Source: CALHRB01 sp964473465 (lineage in GTDB: Bacteria > Bacteroidota > Ignavibacteria > Kapaibacteriales > UBA2268). From it: a DNA stretch of 64,000 nucleotides. The notes below the pieces were generated by a model. That model saw nothing but the letters and a program-made list of their open reading frames with translations. It ran no database searches and was not told where the DNA came from. Positions 33,860 to 42,945 of the stretch are shown one piece after another; the first letter of the stretch is position 1, and every line of letters starts with the position of its first letter. Both the position numbers and the translations under genes were made by a program. Where the stretch lies: NCBI GenBank assembly GCA_964473465.1, contig CAYYPE010000003.1:206927-270926 (forward strand), given 5' to 3'.

Positions 33860-35278
33860 TCTTTTTTTTCTTAAGAATAATAACCCAATTAAAAATGAAA
33901 ATAACATTCCAATAACCATTGGTTCATTCTCATTAATTAGAACATTCAATAAGTCATTTTCCCACTTCATTGATTGAAGAAAGAACCAAGCTCCTGAGAT
34001 GAAAAGAGGAACCAAAATTACCAGTTTTAATGATTTATCTTTCAAAGTATATTTTTTGCTAAAACTTACAAGCATCGGGAATAAAATACCAGGAATTACA
34101 AGGGAAGCGGTTTTGAATATCAAATCAATTGCCGAGGGTATTAAATAAGCTAAACCAATGCCTATTATTGCAGATAAAGTTAATCCAATTTGAGTTAAAG
34201 TTTTTGTTTTTATGGTATATTTATTTTTGAGGATTGGTTCTAAAATATCATTTCCTATGGTTGTAGCAGAAATAAAAAAATAGCTTTCGAGTGTTGACAT
34301 AATTATTGCTAATAAAGCCACTATAAATATTCCTTTCCAGAAAGGGGGTAAAATCATATCTGCAAGAATAGGATAGGAGCTAACCGGATTTATATCATTC
34401 AGAAAGGCAACACCATAAAGCCCAACCGAGAGAGTCAAAGAGTCAAAAATAAGCCATAGAATGATTGAAATTAATATTCCTCTCTTTGCTGTGTCGGGTT
34501 TGTTGACTGCCGAACATCGCTGATGGAATGAGGGGTCAACAAAAGTCTGGAATGCAATCAAATACCACGCAAGAATATGCTGCCAGTGAAACCCTCCAAA
34601 CAATGTTTTGTGATTATAAGGTAATTTGTCCAAGATTTCAAATGGAGAGCCGAATGCTTGATAAGCAAAGACAAAAATTACCGTAAAACCCAGATACATT
34701 AAAATGAATTGTGCTGAATTAGTAAGAACATCAGCTTTGAATCCACCGTAATATAAATAGACGAAGGAAAGCAATACGCCAGCAATCATTGATGTAAATA
34801 AATCCAAACCTGTAAGGCTTTTAATCATAATTCCGAGCATAAGAATATAAGAAGCAGGAATGGAAATTATTAAAATAATTACAGATGCAATCAAAGCGGC
34901 TGTTGAACCATAATGAATACGGAATTGTTCCGGGATTGAATAGATAGATAAAGTTCTGATTTTTTTTGCAAATAATAACGCATATATAAATGCTGCCACA
35001 TAATATGGAAAAGCAAAACAAACCCAAGCGGAAATTCCCGAGCGATAAATAAATTCACCAACTCCAAGAATATTGCCATACCATGTTGCTACCAGCGTTG
35101 CTATAAAAAAGGGGAGGGTCAGTTTCCTCCCTGCAAGGAGGAAGTTTTCTTTTTCATTAGAATCCTTTTCATTTCTCTCTTTTTTGGCAAGTTTAAAACC
35201 GATAAATAGGATTAATATAAAATATAAAATAATGACTGAAGTATCATGGATAGATAGAGTAAATTGAAATTCAGTCAT
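33827..35278 (-). CDS. Sodium:solute symporter (SSS family)
   Basis: The 483-residue protein has about thirteen hydrophobic helices. Typical blocks are ENFLLAGRKLTLPFFIATLVATWYG (seen as ENFLLAGRKLTLP and FIATLVATWYG), SIPEQFRIHYG and YYGGFKADVLTNSAQF. It belongs to the sodium:solute symporter family with members for sugars, proline, pantothenate and others. The substrate cannot be inferred. It follows nuoK on the same strand after 54 bases and its 3' end overlaps the S66 peptidase. Confidence 0.88.
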   Translation of the reverse strand: MTEFQFTLSIHDTSVIILYFILILFIGFKLAKKERNEKDSNEKENFLLAGRKLTLPFFIATLVATWYGNILGVGEFIYRSGISAWVCFAFPYYVAAFIYALLFAKKIRTLSIYSIPEQFRIHYGSTAALIASVIILIISIPASYILMLGIMIKSLTGLDLFTSMIAGVLLSFVYLYYGGFKADVLTNSAQFILMYLGFTVIFVFAYQAFGSPFEILDKLPYNHKTLFGGFHWQHILAWYLIAFQTFVDPSFHQRCSAVNKPDTAKRGILISIILWLIFDSLTLSVGLYGVAFLNDINPVSSYPILADMILPPFWKGIFIVALLAIIMSTLESYFFISATTIGNDILEPILKNKYTIKTKTLTQIGLTLSAIIGIGLAYLIPSAIDLIFKTASLVIPGILFPMLVSFSKKYTLKDKSLKLVILVPLFISGAWFFLQSMKWENDLLNVLINENEPMVIGMLFSFLIGLLFLRKKRLQNSRLINSD

Positions 35279-35332
35279 TACTATTGAGATTTAAAAACTT
35301 AATCGATTTTTAGGCTAAGCTGAAAAAAGCTA

Positions 35333-35644
35333 TTACCATTTAAGTAAATTCACTTTGTCAACATATATAGTTCCAGATTTTCTGAAAAGGGCTAAAACTA
35401 TGGCAAGACCCACAGCCGCTTCAGCTGCAGCAACAGCCATAACAAAAAATACAAAAATCTGCCCTGCAGGATTTCCAAGAAATGAGGAAAAAGCGACAAA
35501 AGTTAGATTGACAGAATTCAACATCATCTCGATTGACATAAATATGATAATAACATTTCGTCTGGTGAGCACTCCTATTGTACCAAGAATAAATAAAAAG
35601 GCTGAAATTAGTAAATAATATTCTAATGGTATATTTTCTGACAT
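35333..35644 (-). CDS. nuoK: NADH-quinone oxidoreductase subunit K
   Basis: The 103-residue protein has three membrane helices and both conserved glutamates of NuoK/Nad4L, in MSIEMMLNSVNL and AAAEAAVGLAIVLALFR. It is part of the proton-pumping arm of complex I. I set the start at the ATG complement at 35642-35644 because an AAGGAG lies 6 bases upstream; the earlier start at 35662 would overlap nuoJ. It follows nuoJ by 10 bases. No other nuo subunit (H, I, L, M, N) is present next to it. Confidence 0.94.
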   Translation of the reverse strand: MSENIPLEYYLLISAFLFILGTIGVLTRRNVIIIFMSIEMMLNSVNLTFVAFSSFLGNPAGQIFVFFVMAVAAAEAAVGLAIVLALFRKSGTIYVDKVNLLKW

Positions 35645-35654
35645 ATATTTCTCC

Positions 35655-36164
35655 TTAATCAAGTTTTCTTTTGGCTAAAATAACAGCTCCTATAATAGCA
35701 GCAACTAAAACAATCGAAATAGCAATAAATGGTAACAAATAATTCTTGTATAACTCTTGTCCAATACCTTCAACAGTTCCCTGAGTTATTGAATTGGGTG
35801 CAAAACCCTGATAAACACTGGATTGGCTTAAGAATATCACAATAAATTGAAGAAGCAAAACAGCACCAAAGGCAATAGCGATACCAACCCTGATATTAAA
35901 ATTTTCCTTCAATTTTTCTTCGTCACCCAGATTTAAAAGCATTATGACAAATACAACCAGCACCATTATAGCACCAGCATAAACAAGAACCTGAATTACA
36001 GCAATGAACTGAGCATTAAGCGTCAGGTAAAGACCGGCTAACATAAAAAATTGGACTACCAATGCCATTGCCGAAACAACTGGATTCTTTGATGAAATAG
36101 TAACTACACCACTAGCTATAGCTAATATAGACAGAACCGCAAAGAAAATAAATGTTAAACTCAC
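35655..36164 (-). CDS. nuoJ: NADH-quinone oxidoreductase subunit J
   Basis: This 169-residue membrane protein has five helices. The block VQVLVYAGAIMVLVVFVIML is the signature of NuoJ (Nad6), preceded by NPVVSAMALVVQFFMLAGLYL. It forms part of the membrane arm of respiratory complex I, next to NuoK. It is the first gene of the nuoJ-nuoK pair and stands at a divergent promoter region with the TolC-type gene. The rest of the complex is not in this window. Confidence 0.94.
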   Translation of the reverse strand: MSLTFIFFAVLSILAIASGVVTISSKNPVVSAMALVVQFFMLAGLYLTLNAQFIAVIQVLVYAGAIMVLVVFVIMLLNLGDEEKLKENFNIRVGIAIAFGAVLLLQFIVIFLSQSSVYQGFAPNSITQGTVEGIGQELYKNYLLPFIAISIVLVAAIIGAVILAKRKLD

Positions 36165-36304
36165 TTTTTATCACTATTTTTATTAGATATTAACTTTCAA
36201 AAATAAAGAAAAAAAATATTAGTGAAAAGTAATTGTTAAATCTTTTAATATTATTTAATGAATTTTGTTGCAACATTATTAAAAACTTAACGTAATATGG
36301 TTAT

Positions 36305-36313
36305 TAGTTTTTG
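36305..36313 (+). promoter_or_regulatory. Possible -7 element of the TolC-type efflux operon
   Basis: TAGTTTTTG resembles the Bacteroidota -7 element with one extra T and lies 14 bases before the ATG at 36328. The same TA(A/G)TTTTTG word is found before other genes (8979, 10770, 59220). No matching TTTG at the right distance is seen, so confidence is low. Confidence 0.25.
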
Positions 36314-36327
36314 AAGTTTGGTGTTTA

Positions 36328-37698
36328 ATGAAAAGAATAATTGTTTCTATTCATTTTTTTGTAATTATATATCTCAGCTATAATGCTTTAAGTCAGGACT
36401 TAAATAATTCTCCCGTAAATAAAGGGGTATATTCTTTCAAGGTAAGTGACTGTATTGAATTTGCCCTGAAATATAATCCTGATATATTGTCAGCTGATTC
36501 CAGATATAAATCTGCCGGAGCCGAAATAACGGCTGCTTTCGGTGAATTTCTTCCCTCGATTGATTTATCTATGGGATATACCCGACAATTAAATGCCGAA
36601 GGTGGAAAAACAGTAAACGTCGGAGGGCAAATAATTCCTTTACCTTCAACCAACCCAAATTCGTATCGAATTAATGCCGGAGCATCATATGTGATTTTCA
36701 ACGGCTTTTCGAGGGAAGCTAACTACAACAGAACAAAAGAAAATTTAAACAATATTTATTTCAGCAATCAACATCTCCGAAGGTCAGTCACACTAAATGT
36801 TTACAGACTGTTTACAGAAGTATTGAGGACTAAGCAAATCATTAAACTAAGGCAGGAAAATCTTGATTTGGCAAAGAAAGATTATTTGAAGATTAAAGCT
36901 CAATATGATGTTGGAATCTTGCCGGTTACTAATATTTATACTCAGGAAGCTGAAATTTCGAACCGTGAACTTGAACTATTAAAAGCTGAAAACGACTATA
37001 AACTTGCTTCTGCAAATCTTCTGGCATTGATGGGGTTAAATCCTGATTCAGAAGCAGAATTCTCAGACGATGGCTATCCCAAATCAATCAAAGACCATAA
37101 CATTGATAATTTTCGCAAAGAAATTGGAAGTATTGAGGCTGCTACTGATAGAGCCATAAAAAATCGTTTGGACATACAAGCTGTAGATTATTCAATATCT
37201 TCGGCTCATTTACAAATGCAAGTGGCGAACAGTCAATATTTTCCTATACTGTCTGTTTTGGGCGGGTGGAGTTGGACAAATAACGATTTAAGTAAATTTT
37301 CAGATTTGGGAAGGTCATATATCGGTTTAAATCTTCAGATTCCCATTTTCGATAACTTCAAAACAAATAATCAGGTTCAAGCTGCCAAAGCTTTTTTAGA
37401 TCAAAAAGAGATTGAAAAAAATGTTTTGATTCAAAACATAAGGAAGGAAGTAAAAACAGCTTTCTTAAACTTGGAAACTGCAGAAAAACAAATAGAAATA
37501 TCCGAGAAGGCTTTTTTAGCAGCAGAAAAGTCATTCGAAAGTGCTGAAGGAAGATTTAGAGCTGGTTCTATTGGTATTACCGATTATTATTATGCAAATA
37601 ATTTGTATATCAATGCAAAAATTAATCGTATTACAGCTTTTCATAACTACTTTAATGCACAAAAGGAAGTTCTTTATTCAATTGGAAATTTAGAATAA
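36328..37698 (+). CDS. TolC-family outer-membrane efflux protein
   Basis: This 456-residue protein has a signal peptide (about residues 1-28) and the two-fold outer-membrane factor repeat: DCIEFALKYNPDILSADSRYK begins the first half, and repeated coiled-coil segments (ENLDLAKKDYLKIKAQYDVG, EKAFLAAEKSFESAEGRF) form the periplasmic tunnel. It provides the outer-membrane exit channel for the exporter encoded by the following genes. It is followed 33 bases later by an RDD protein and then the adaptor gene. Confidence 0.9.
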   Translation: MKRIIVSIHFFVIIYLSYNALSQDLNNSPVNKGVYSFKVSDCIEFALKYNPDILSADSRYKSAGAEITAAFGEFLPSIDLSMGYTRQLNAEGGKTVNVGGQIIPLPSTNPNSYRINAGASYVIFNGFSREANYNRTKENLNNIYFSNQHLRRSVTLNVYRLFTEVLRTKQIIKLRQENLDLAKKDYLKIKAQYDVGILPVTNIYTQEAEISNRELELLKAENDYKLASANLLALMGLNPDSEAEFSDDGYPKSIKDHNIDNFRKEIGSIEAATDRAIKNRLDIQAVDYSISSAHLQMQVANSQYFPILSVLGGWSWTNNDLSKFSDLGRSYIGLNLQIPIFDNFKTNNQVQAAKAFLDQKEIEKNVLIQNIRKEVKTAFLNLETAEKQIEISEKAFLAAEKSFESAEGRFRAGSIGITDYYYANNLYINAKINRITAFHNYFNAQKEVLYSIGNLE

Positions 37699-37731
37699 TA
37701 CATTAATTAATTATACTTAAAATTAAAACAT

Positions 37732-38427
37732 ATGAAATGTGAAAAATGCGGTAATGAATATCCTTCAAGGTATTATTTTGAAACCGAGACAATCTGCAAA
37801 GATTGTTTTGCGAAAATGACCGATGAAGAGAAAAGTCAGAACATCAATTATCAATCTCAAATACAAAAAAATCCGATTGAGCTCAGACAAGGTTTTGGAC
37901 TAAGGTTTGCTGCCATTCTTATTGATTTTGCAATTTTATGGTTAATAACAACAGCCATCATGCAATTTTCAGATTTCAATGAATTAATTAATCAATTCAA
38001 TGAAATTTTGAAAGAAGCACAAACAGATCCAGATATGCTCAATGAAGCGTTGGATTTTTTCTTTGAAAACATAATGTTTTACTACCTTTTTTCAACTTTG
38101 TTTACGCTATGTTATTATCTGACTGAAGTTCTTTTAGCCGCAAGTCCCGGTAAGTTAATATTAAGGTTGAGAATAGGCACTGCCGATGCAGAGCATTCTG
38201 ATTATGGAAAGCTAATTATTAGATTTTTAATCAAGCATAGCTTTTATCTGGTTTTAATACTTTCATTACTAACGAAAAACACTTTGCTATATCTACTTAC
38301 ATTCATTGTATTTATTGTCATAGCAATCGGATTCTTATTTGTCTTTTCCTATAAAAGACAGGCTCTTCACGATTTAATTTCTGGCACTGCTGTTTATAAA
38401 TTAAAAGATTTAACAGAAAATAATTAG
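37732..38427 (+). CDS. RDD-family membrane protein with N-terminal zinc ribbon
   Basis: The 231-residue protein begins with a small zinc ribbon (CEKCGNEYP then TICKDCFAK, four cysteines within residues 3-27) and continues with an RDD domain: GLRFAAILIDFAILWLI, SPGKLILRLRIG and the last helix followed by RQALHDLISGTAVYKL. RDD proteins are membrane proteins of unclear function, in some bacteria linked to transport. It lies inside the efflux operon between TolC and the MacA-like adaptor, so a role in the exporter or its assembly is possible. Confidence 0.82.
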   Translation: MKCEKCGNEYPSRYYFETETICKDCFAKMTDEEKSQNINYQSQIQKNPIELRQGFGLRFAAILIDFAILWLITTAIMQFSDFNELINQFNEILKEAQTDPDMLNEALDFFFENIMFYYLFSTLFTLCYYLTEVLLAASPGKLILRLRIGTADAEHSDYGKLIIRFLIKHSFYLVLILSLLTKNTLLYLLTFIVFIVIAIGFLFVFSYKRQALHDLISGTAVYKLKDLTENN

Positions 38428-38434
38428 AGGAATT

Positions 38435-39712
38435 ATGAAAAGAAAAAAATCGAAATTATGGATATTTGTTCTTGTTTTTGTATTACTGGTTATTATTATA
38501 TCTGTGTTTTTTATCTTCAACAAAAATGATAGTGCGGTATCAGTTACAGTTACCAAAGTAGAAAGGAAAACAATTACTCAAACAGTCTCTGCGATAGGTA
38601 AAATTGAACCAGAAATTGAGGTAAAAATTTCCTCCGAAACAAGCGGTGAAATACAGTTTCTTGGTGTAAAAGAAGGTGATACAGTCCGAGCAGGTCAATT
38701 GCTTGTCAGAATCAAACCCGATATTCTTGAAACTCAGTTGGAGCAATTCAAAGCTGCTGCAAATGCTGCAAAAATTGAAATTCAGATTGCAAAAGCAGAA
38801 TTGGAACGCACCGAGAGTGAATTAAAACGAATCACAGACCTATTTAAAAATGAGTTTGCTTCAAAACAGGAATTCGAGTTGGCTAAAACCAATTTCGACA
38901 AAGCTAATTCTGCTTATTCTGTTGCTCTGGCAAGATATGAACAATCTCTTGCCACCTTACGTCAAGCTGAGAAAACTGCCTCGAGAACAGTTATTACTTC
39001 TCCAATTAATGGAATAGTAACATCATTAACAGTTCAGAAAGGGGAGAAAGTAGTTGGGACTGCTCAAATGGCTGGAACTGAAATGATGAGAATAAGTGAC
39101 TTAAACATTATGAATGCTATTGTCGAGGTTGATGAGAACGATGTTGTGCTCGTAAAAGTTGGTGATACAGCCAAAGTTGAAATTGACGCTTTTAACGAAA
39201 AAAGCTATAAAGGGATTGTAACTGAAGTAGGTCATTCTGCTATAATTGCACAGCAAGGAACTCAAGATCAGGTAATTAATTTCAAGGTTAAAATCAGGTT
39301 ATTAGATAAAGAAGAAAAACTTCGTCCGGGAATGAGCTGCAATGTTGAGATAAGCACTGAAACAAGAAGCAATGTCCTTGCAGTTCCACTGCAAGCCGTT
39401 ACCGTCAGGGATACAAAAACTATGGACAAATCAACTGGTGGTGGTATTGAGGTGAAAAAAGCTGATGAAGATGATAATAAGAAGATCAATCAATCAAAGA
39501 TCCAATCAGTTGTATTTTTAAGGAAAGATAATAAGGTTAAGCTCGTAAATGTAAAAACAGGGATTAGCGACAAAGGATTTATTGAAATTATTGAAGGCTT
39601 GAAAGAAGGCGATGAAATTGTTAGCGGCAATTATCTTGCTGTTAGCAGATTATTGCAGGATGGATCAATAATAAAAATTGATACTGTTAAGAAGAAAATG
39701 AGAAGCAAATAA
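38435..39712 (+). CDS. MacA-type periplasmic adaptor (membrane fusion protein)
   Basis: The 425-residue protein has an N-terminal membrane anchor (residues 8-28), then the barrel-sandwich lipoyl-like domain (IGKIEPEIEVKISSETSGEI and VKEGDTVRAGQLLVRIKPD), a coiled-coil hairpin (about residues 100-170), the return lipoyl half (ITSPINGIVTSLTVQKGEKV) and the beta-barrel and MP domains. It connects the MacB-type transporter with the TolC channel. It starts after an AGAGGA ribosome site and its stop shares one base with the ATPase start (TAATG). Confidence 0.92.
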   Translation: MKRKKSKLWIFVLVFVLLVIIISVFFIFNKNDSAVSVTVTKVERKTITQTVSAIGKIEPEIEVKISSETSGEIQFLGVKEGDTVRAGQLLVRIKPDILETQLEQFKAAANAAKIEIQIAKAELERTESELKRITDLFKNEFASKQEFELAKTNFDKANSAYSVALARYEQSLATLRQAEKTASRTVITSPINGIVTSLTVQKGEKVVGTAQMAGTEMMRISDLNIMNAIVEVDENDVVLVKVGDTAKVEIDAFNEKSYKGIVTEVGHSAIIAQQGTQDQVINFKVKIRLLDKEEKLRPGMSCNVEISTETRSNVLAVPLQAVTVRDTKTMDKSTGGGIEVKKADEDDNKKINQSKIQSVVFLRKDNKVKLVNVKTGISDKGFIEIIEGLKEGDEIVSGNYLAVSRLLQDGSIIKIDTVKKKMRSK

Positions 39713-40428
39713 TGAATAATATGGATGACAGAAATTTAAACAATTCAATGATTCACCTCGAAGGTATAACAAAAATATATCTGATGGGCGTGGAAAAGGT
39801 TTATGCCTTGAATAATATAAACCTTGATATAAATAAAAACGAATACCTTGCAATAATGGGACCATCCGGTTCGGGAAAATCAACTTTGATGAATATCCTT
39901 GGTTGTTTGGATACACCTACAAGCGGAAATTATTTTTTCAACGGTATGAACGTTAGTGAAATTACTGATAATGAATTAGCCTCAATCAGAAACAAGCAGA
40001 TAGGATTTGTTTTTCAGACATTTAACCTTTTGCCCAGAGCCACGGCATTGAAAAATGTAGAGCTACCAATGGTCTATGCTGGCAAAAAAAGTTCGGAAAG
40101 AATTGAAGCTGCAAAAATAGCTTTAAAAAAAGTAGGACTTGGGGATAGGATGGAGCATAAACCTAATGAACTCTCTGGCGGTCAAAGGCAGAGAGTTGCA
40201 ATAGCAAGAGCTTTAATAAACAACCCCTCGATTATTTTAGCTGATGAGCCAACAGGTAATCTTGATACTAAAACCGGCGAAGAAATTATGCTACTTTTTA
40301 ATGATTTATGGAAACAAGGCAATACAATCATCCTTGTTACTCACGAAGAACATATTGCAAAACATGCTAATAGAATTATCAAACTTCTTGATGGCGAAAT
40401 AGAGAGTATTTCAGACGTAAAAAAATAA
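39712..40428 (+). CDS. ABC transporter ATPase, MacB/LolD type
   Basis: This 238-residue ATPase has Walker A GPSGSGKST, the Q-loop FVFQTFNLLPRATALKNVELPM (shown as FVFQTFNLLPRATAL), the signature LSGGQRQRVAIARAL and Walker B ILADEPTGNLDTKTG. This set is typical of the MacB/LolD group, which drives type VII ABC systems. The start overlaps the adaptor stop by one base; alternative in-frame ATGs exist at residues 4 and 13. It powers the two permeases that follow. Confidence 0.95.
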   Translation: MNNMDDRNLNNSMIHLEGITKIYLMGVEKVYALNNINLDINKNEYLAIMGPSGSGKSTLMNILGCLDTPTSGNYFFNGMNVSEITDNELASIRNKQIGFVFQTFNLLPRATALKNVELPMVYAGKKSSERIEAAKIALKKVGLGDRMEHKPNELSGGQRQRVAIARALINNPSIILADEPTGNLDTKTGEEIMLLFNDLWKQGNTIILVTHEEHIAKHANRIIKLLDGEIESISDVKK

Positions 40429-40436
40429 TCCTTACT

Positions 40437-41693
40437 ATGCTAACAATACCAGAAATAATTGAAATAATCAAAGAAGCTTTCAGATCAATATTATCGAACA
40501 AATTACGCTCTATTCTTGCTTCTTTGGGGGTTGTTATAGGTGTGTCATTCGTCATTTTGATGGGGTGGTTTTTGAGCGGATTGGATAGAGCTGTCGAAGA
40601 GACTTTCAATCTAATCGGAGTTGATATGATTTATGTTGATCAATGGGACTGGGCAGGTGGTAGAAACTGGAAATTGTTAGCTGCAAGAAAGCCTGTAACA
40701 TTGAATCAGGCAGATGAATTAGCTAAAGTTTTGGAAACTGCTGAAATTGTCGTGCCTGTCGCAAGAAAATGGAATTCTTCCATTGTATATAAAAACGATA
40801 AACTATCTGGAATATCGGTCATTGGAACAAAATCAGAATATGGCCAAACACCTGGTGGAACTGTTGTGGAAGGACGCTTTTTTTCTGTTTTCGAGGAAAG
40901 TCAAAGCTCTAATGTAGTGGTTCTTGGTTATGGTGTTAACAAAACTCTATTCCCTAAAAACGATGGAATCGGGCAGATAATTAAAATCAATGGAAAAAAA
41001 TTCCAAATAATTGGAATCGTCAAAAAGCAATCAACAATATTGATGGATTTTCTTGATAATCAATTATATATTCCTCTCAATACTTTTGTAGGTCTGTTTG
41101 GCAACTATAGAAGATCAGTATCTATTGCGGTTAAAGCGGGAAGTGAAAACAACCTTGATCTTGTTCGGGCAGAAACAATTGGTGCTATGAGGGTTATAAG
41201 AAATTTGAAACCTTGGCAGGAAGATGATTTTTCAATAAATGAGACAAAAGCATTCGAAAAAAGCGTTGAAAGCCTCAGACTTTATGTATGGGGAATTGGA
41301 ATTGGGCTAACTGTTCTCTCCTTCATTGTTGGTCTCATTGGAATTATGAATATTATGTTTGTCTCTGTTGTTGAAAGGACCAAAGAGATAGGAATAAGAA
41401 AAGCACTTGGAGCCCGGCGGGTAACTATATTGACTCAGTTTTTATCGGAGTCTTCCTTCCTTTGCTTAGTCGGAGCAGTTTTTTCAATCATCTTTTGCTC
41501 GGTGCTTATTTATTTTGTTGCTACTTTTTTACCAAAATTTATTCCTTCGACTGAGTTTTTATTGCCTTATTTGCCGATTAGGCTTATAATCATTGCTTCA
41601 GTTGTTTCAGTTTTTGTTGGGATTTTAGCAGGTTTACTTCCGGCATTAAGAGCTTCTAAGCTTGATCCTGTTGAATCATTGAGATTCGAATAA
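40437..41693 (+). CDS. ABC transporter permease, MacB type (first)
   Basis: The 418-residue protein has the MacB layout: one helix at the N-terminus (NKLRSILASLGVVIGVSFVIL), a large periplasmic domain (about 50-270) and three C-terminal helices with the FtsX-type motif IGLIGIMNIMFVSVVERTKEIGIRKALGARR (seen as LIGIMNIMFVSVVERTKEIG and IRKALGA). It ends LRASKLDPVESLRFE, the family's usual tail. It lacks the ATPase fused in E. coli MacB. Confidence 0.93.
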   Translation: MLTIPEIIEIIKEAFRSILSNKLRSILASLGVVIGVSFVILMGWFLSGLDRAVEETFNLIGVDMIYVDQWDWAGGRNWKLLAARKPVTLNQADELAKVLETAEIVVPVARKWNSSIVYKNDKLSGISVIGTKSEYGQTPGGTVVEGRFFSVFEESQSSNVVVLGYGVNKTLFPKNDGIGQIIKINGKKFQIIGIVKKQSTILMDFLDNQLYIPLNTFVGLFGNYRRSVSIAVKAGSENNLDLVRAETIGAMRVIRNLKPWQEDDFSINETKAFEKSVESLRLYVWGIGIGLTVLSFIVGLIGIMNIMFVSVVERTKEIGIRKALGARRVTILTQFLSESSFLCLVGAVFSIIFCSVLIYFVATFLPKFIPSTEFLLPYLPIRLIIIASVVSVFVGILAGLLPALRASKLDPVESLRFE

Positions 41694-41711
41694 CAAAATA
41701 TTAAGTTGTGT

Positions 41712-42941
41712 ATGAATATTCTTGAAAGCATATATCTTGCATTAGATTCAGTCAGAGTTAACAAACTCAGGGCATTTCTGACATTGCTAAGTATTTCAAT
41801 CGGTGTTTTTGCTCTAATGGGAACCGGGGCTTTAATCAAATCAATTGATAATGCCGTAACTAATGAAATGATAACTCTGGGTGAAAATACCTTTTCTATA
41901 AAACGGATGCCCAGCATTGTTACCGGAAATACATGGAGAAAATACAGGAACAGAAAGCCTATTACTTATACTCAATTAAAAGAATTGAAGAAGACCATGA
42001 CCTCAACAAGTTTTATTAGTGGTTTCAGTTCTTCTTCATTTAATACTATTAAGTTTCTTAACTATTCCACTGACCCTGATGTCAACCTTATTGGAACAGA
42101 CGAAGAATATTTTTATAACAACAACATCACAATATCCCAAGGTAGAGCTTTAACTAATGAAGATTTACAGACTAATAAAAATTTTGCTATTATCGGCAAC
42201 GATGTAAAAGTAAAACTTTTCGAAAATATTTCACCATTGAATAAAACAATCAGAATAAAAAATCAAAACTTTGTTGTCATTGGCATAATTGAACCCAAAG
42301 GTGCTATTTTAGGGCAGAGTCAGGACAATCAGGTTATAATTCCGCTTCAACATTTCCTTAAATATTTTTCTAATGAGTGGGAAGAATCATTGACAATTAC
42401 AATTAAATCATTATCCCGTGAAGATTTGGCAGAAACAGTTAATGAATCAATTGGTCTAATGAGGCTGATCAGGCAGGATAAACCCGGTCAGGAAAATAGC
42501 TTCGAAGTCGAAACTAATGAAACTATAAATGAACAATTTGGACAATTGACGGGGTTCCTTGGATTTTTTGGATATGCTTCAGGCTTTATTGCATTGATTG
42601 CTGCGGGAGTAGGAATTATGAATATTATGCTTGTATCGGTTAAAGAGAGAACAAGAGAAATTGGCGTCAGGAAAGCTGTTGGAGCAAGAAATTCATGGAT
42701 TTTATGGCAATTTATCATAGAGACAATTACTCTATGTCAGATTGGCGGTATAATTGGGATAGTATTAGGACTTGTAAGTTCAGTAGCTCTTGGGGGATTG
42801 ATTAATATTCAAATAATCATACCAACAGGATGGGTAATAGGCTCTATTATTATTTGTACTCTTCTGGGACTTATTTTTGGAGCCTTTCCGGCTTGGAAAG
42901 CTTCCCGGTTAAATCCTATAGATGCTTTGAGATATGAATGA
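41712..42941 (+). CDS. ABC transporter permease, MacB type (second)
   Basis: The protein of 409 residues is a paralogue of the preceding permease with the same layout: NKLRAFLTLLSISIGVFALMG at the N-terminus, a periplasmic domain, and GVGIMNIMLVSVKERTREIG with KASRLNPIDALRYE at the end. I start at the ATG at 41712 rather than a TTG at 41706. Two different permeases with one ATPase suggest a heterodimeric transporter. It is the last gene of the exporter operon and ends 4 bases before the stop of the convergent Old Yellow Enzyme gene. Confidence 0.92.
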   Translation: MNILESIYLALDSVRVNKLRAFLTLLSISIGVFALMGTGALIKSIDNAVTNEMITLGENTFSIKRMPSIVTGNTWRKYRNRKPITYTQLKELKKTMTSTSFISGFSSSSFNTIKFLNYSTDPDVNLIGTDEEYFYNNNITISQGRALTNEDLQTNKNFAIIGNDVKVKLFENISPLNKTIRIKNQNFVVIGIIEPKGAILGQSQDNQVIIPLQHFLKYFSNEWEESLTITIKSLSREDLAETVNESIGLMRLIRQDKPGQENSFEVETNETINEQFGQLTGFLGFFGYASGFIALIAAGVGIMNIMLVSVKERTREIGVRKAVGARNSWILWQFIIETITLCQIGGIIGIVLGLVSSVALGGLINIQIIIPTGWVIGSIIICTLLGLIFGAFPAWKASRLNPIDALRYE

Positions 42942-42945
42942 TAGC

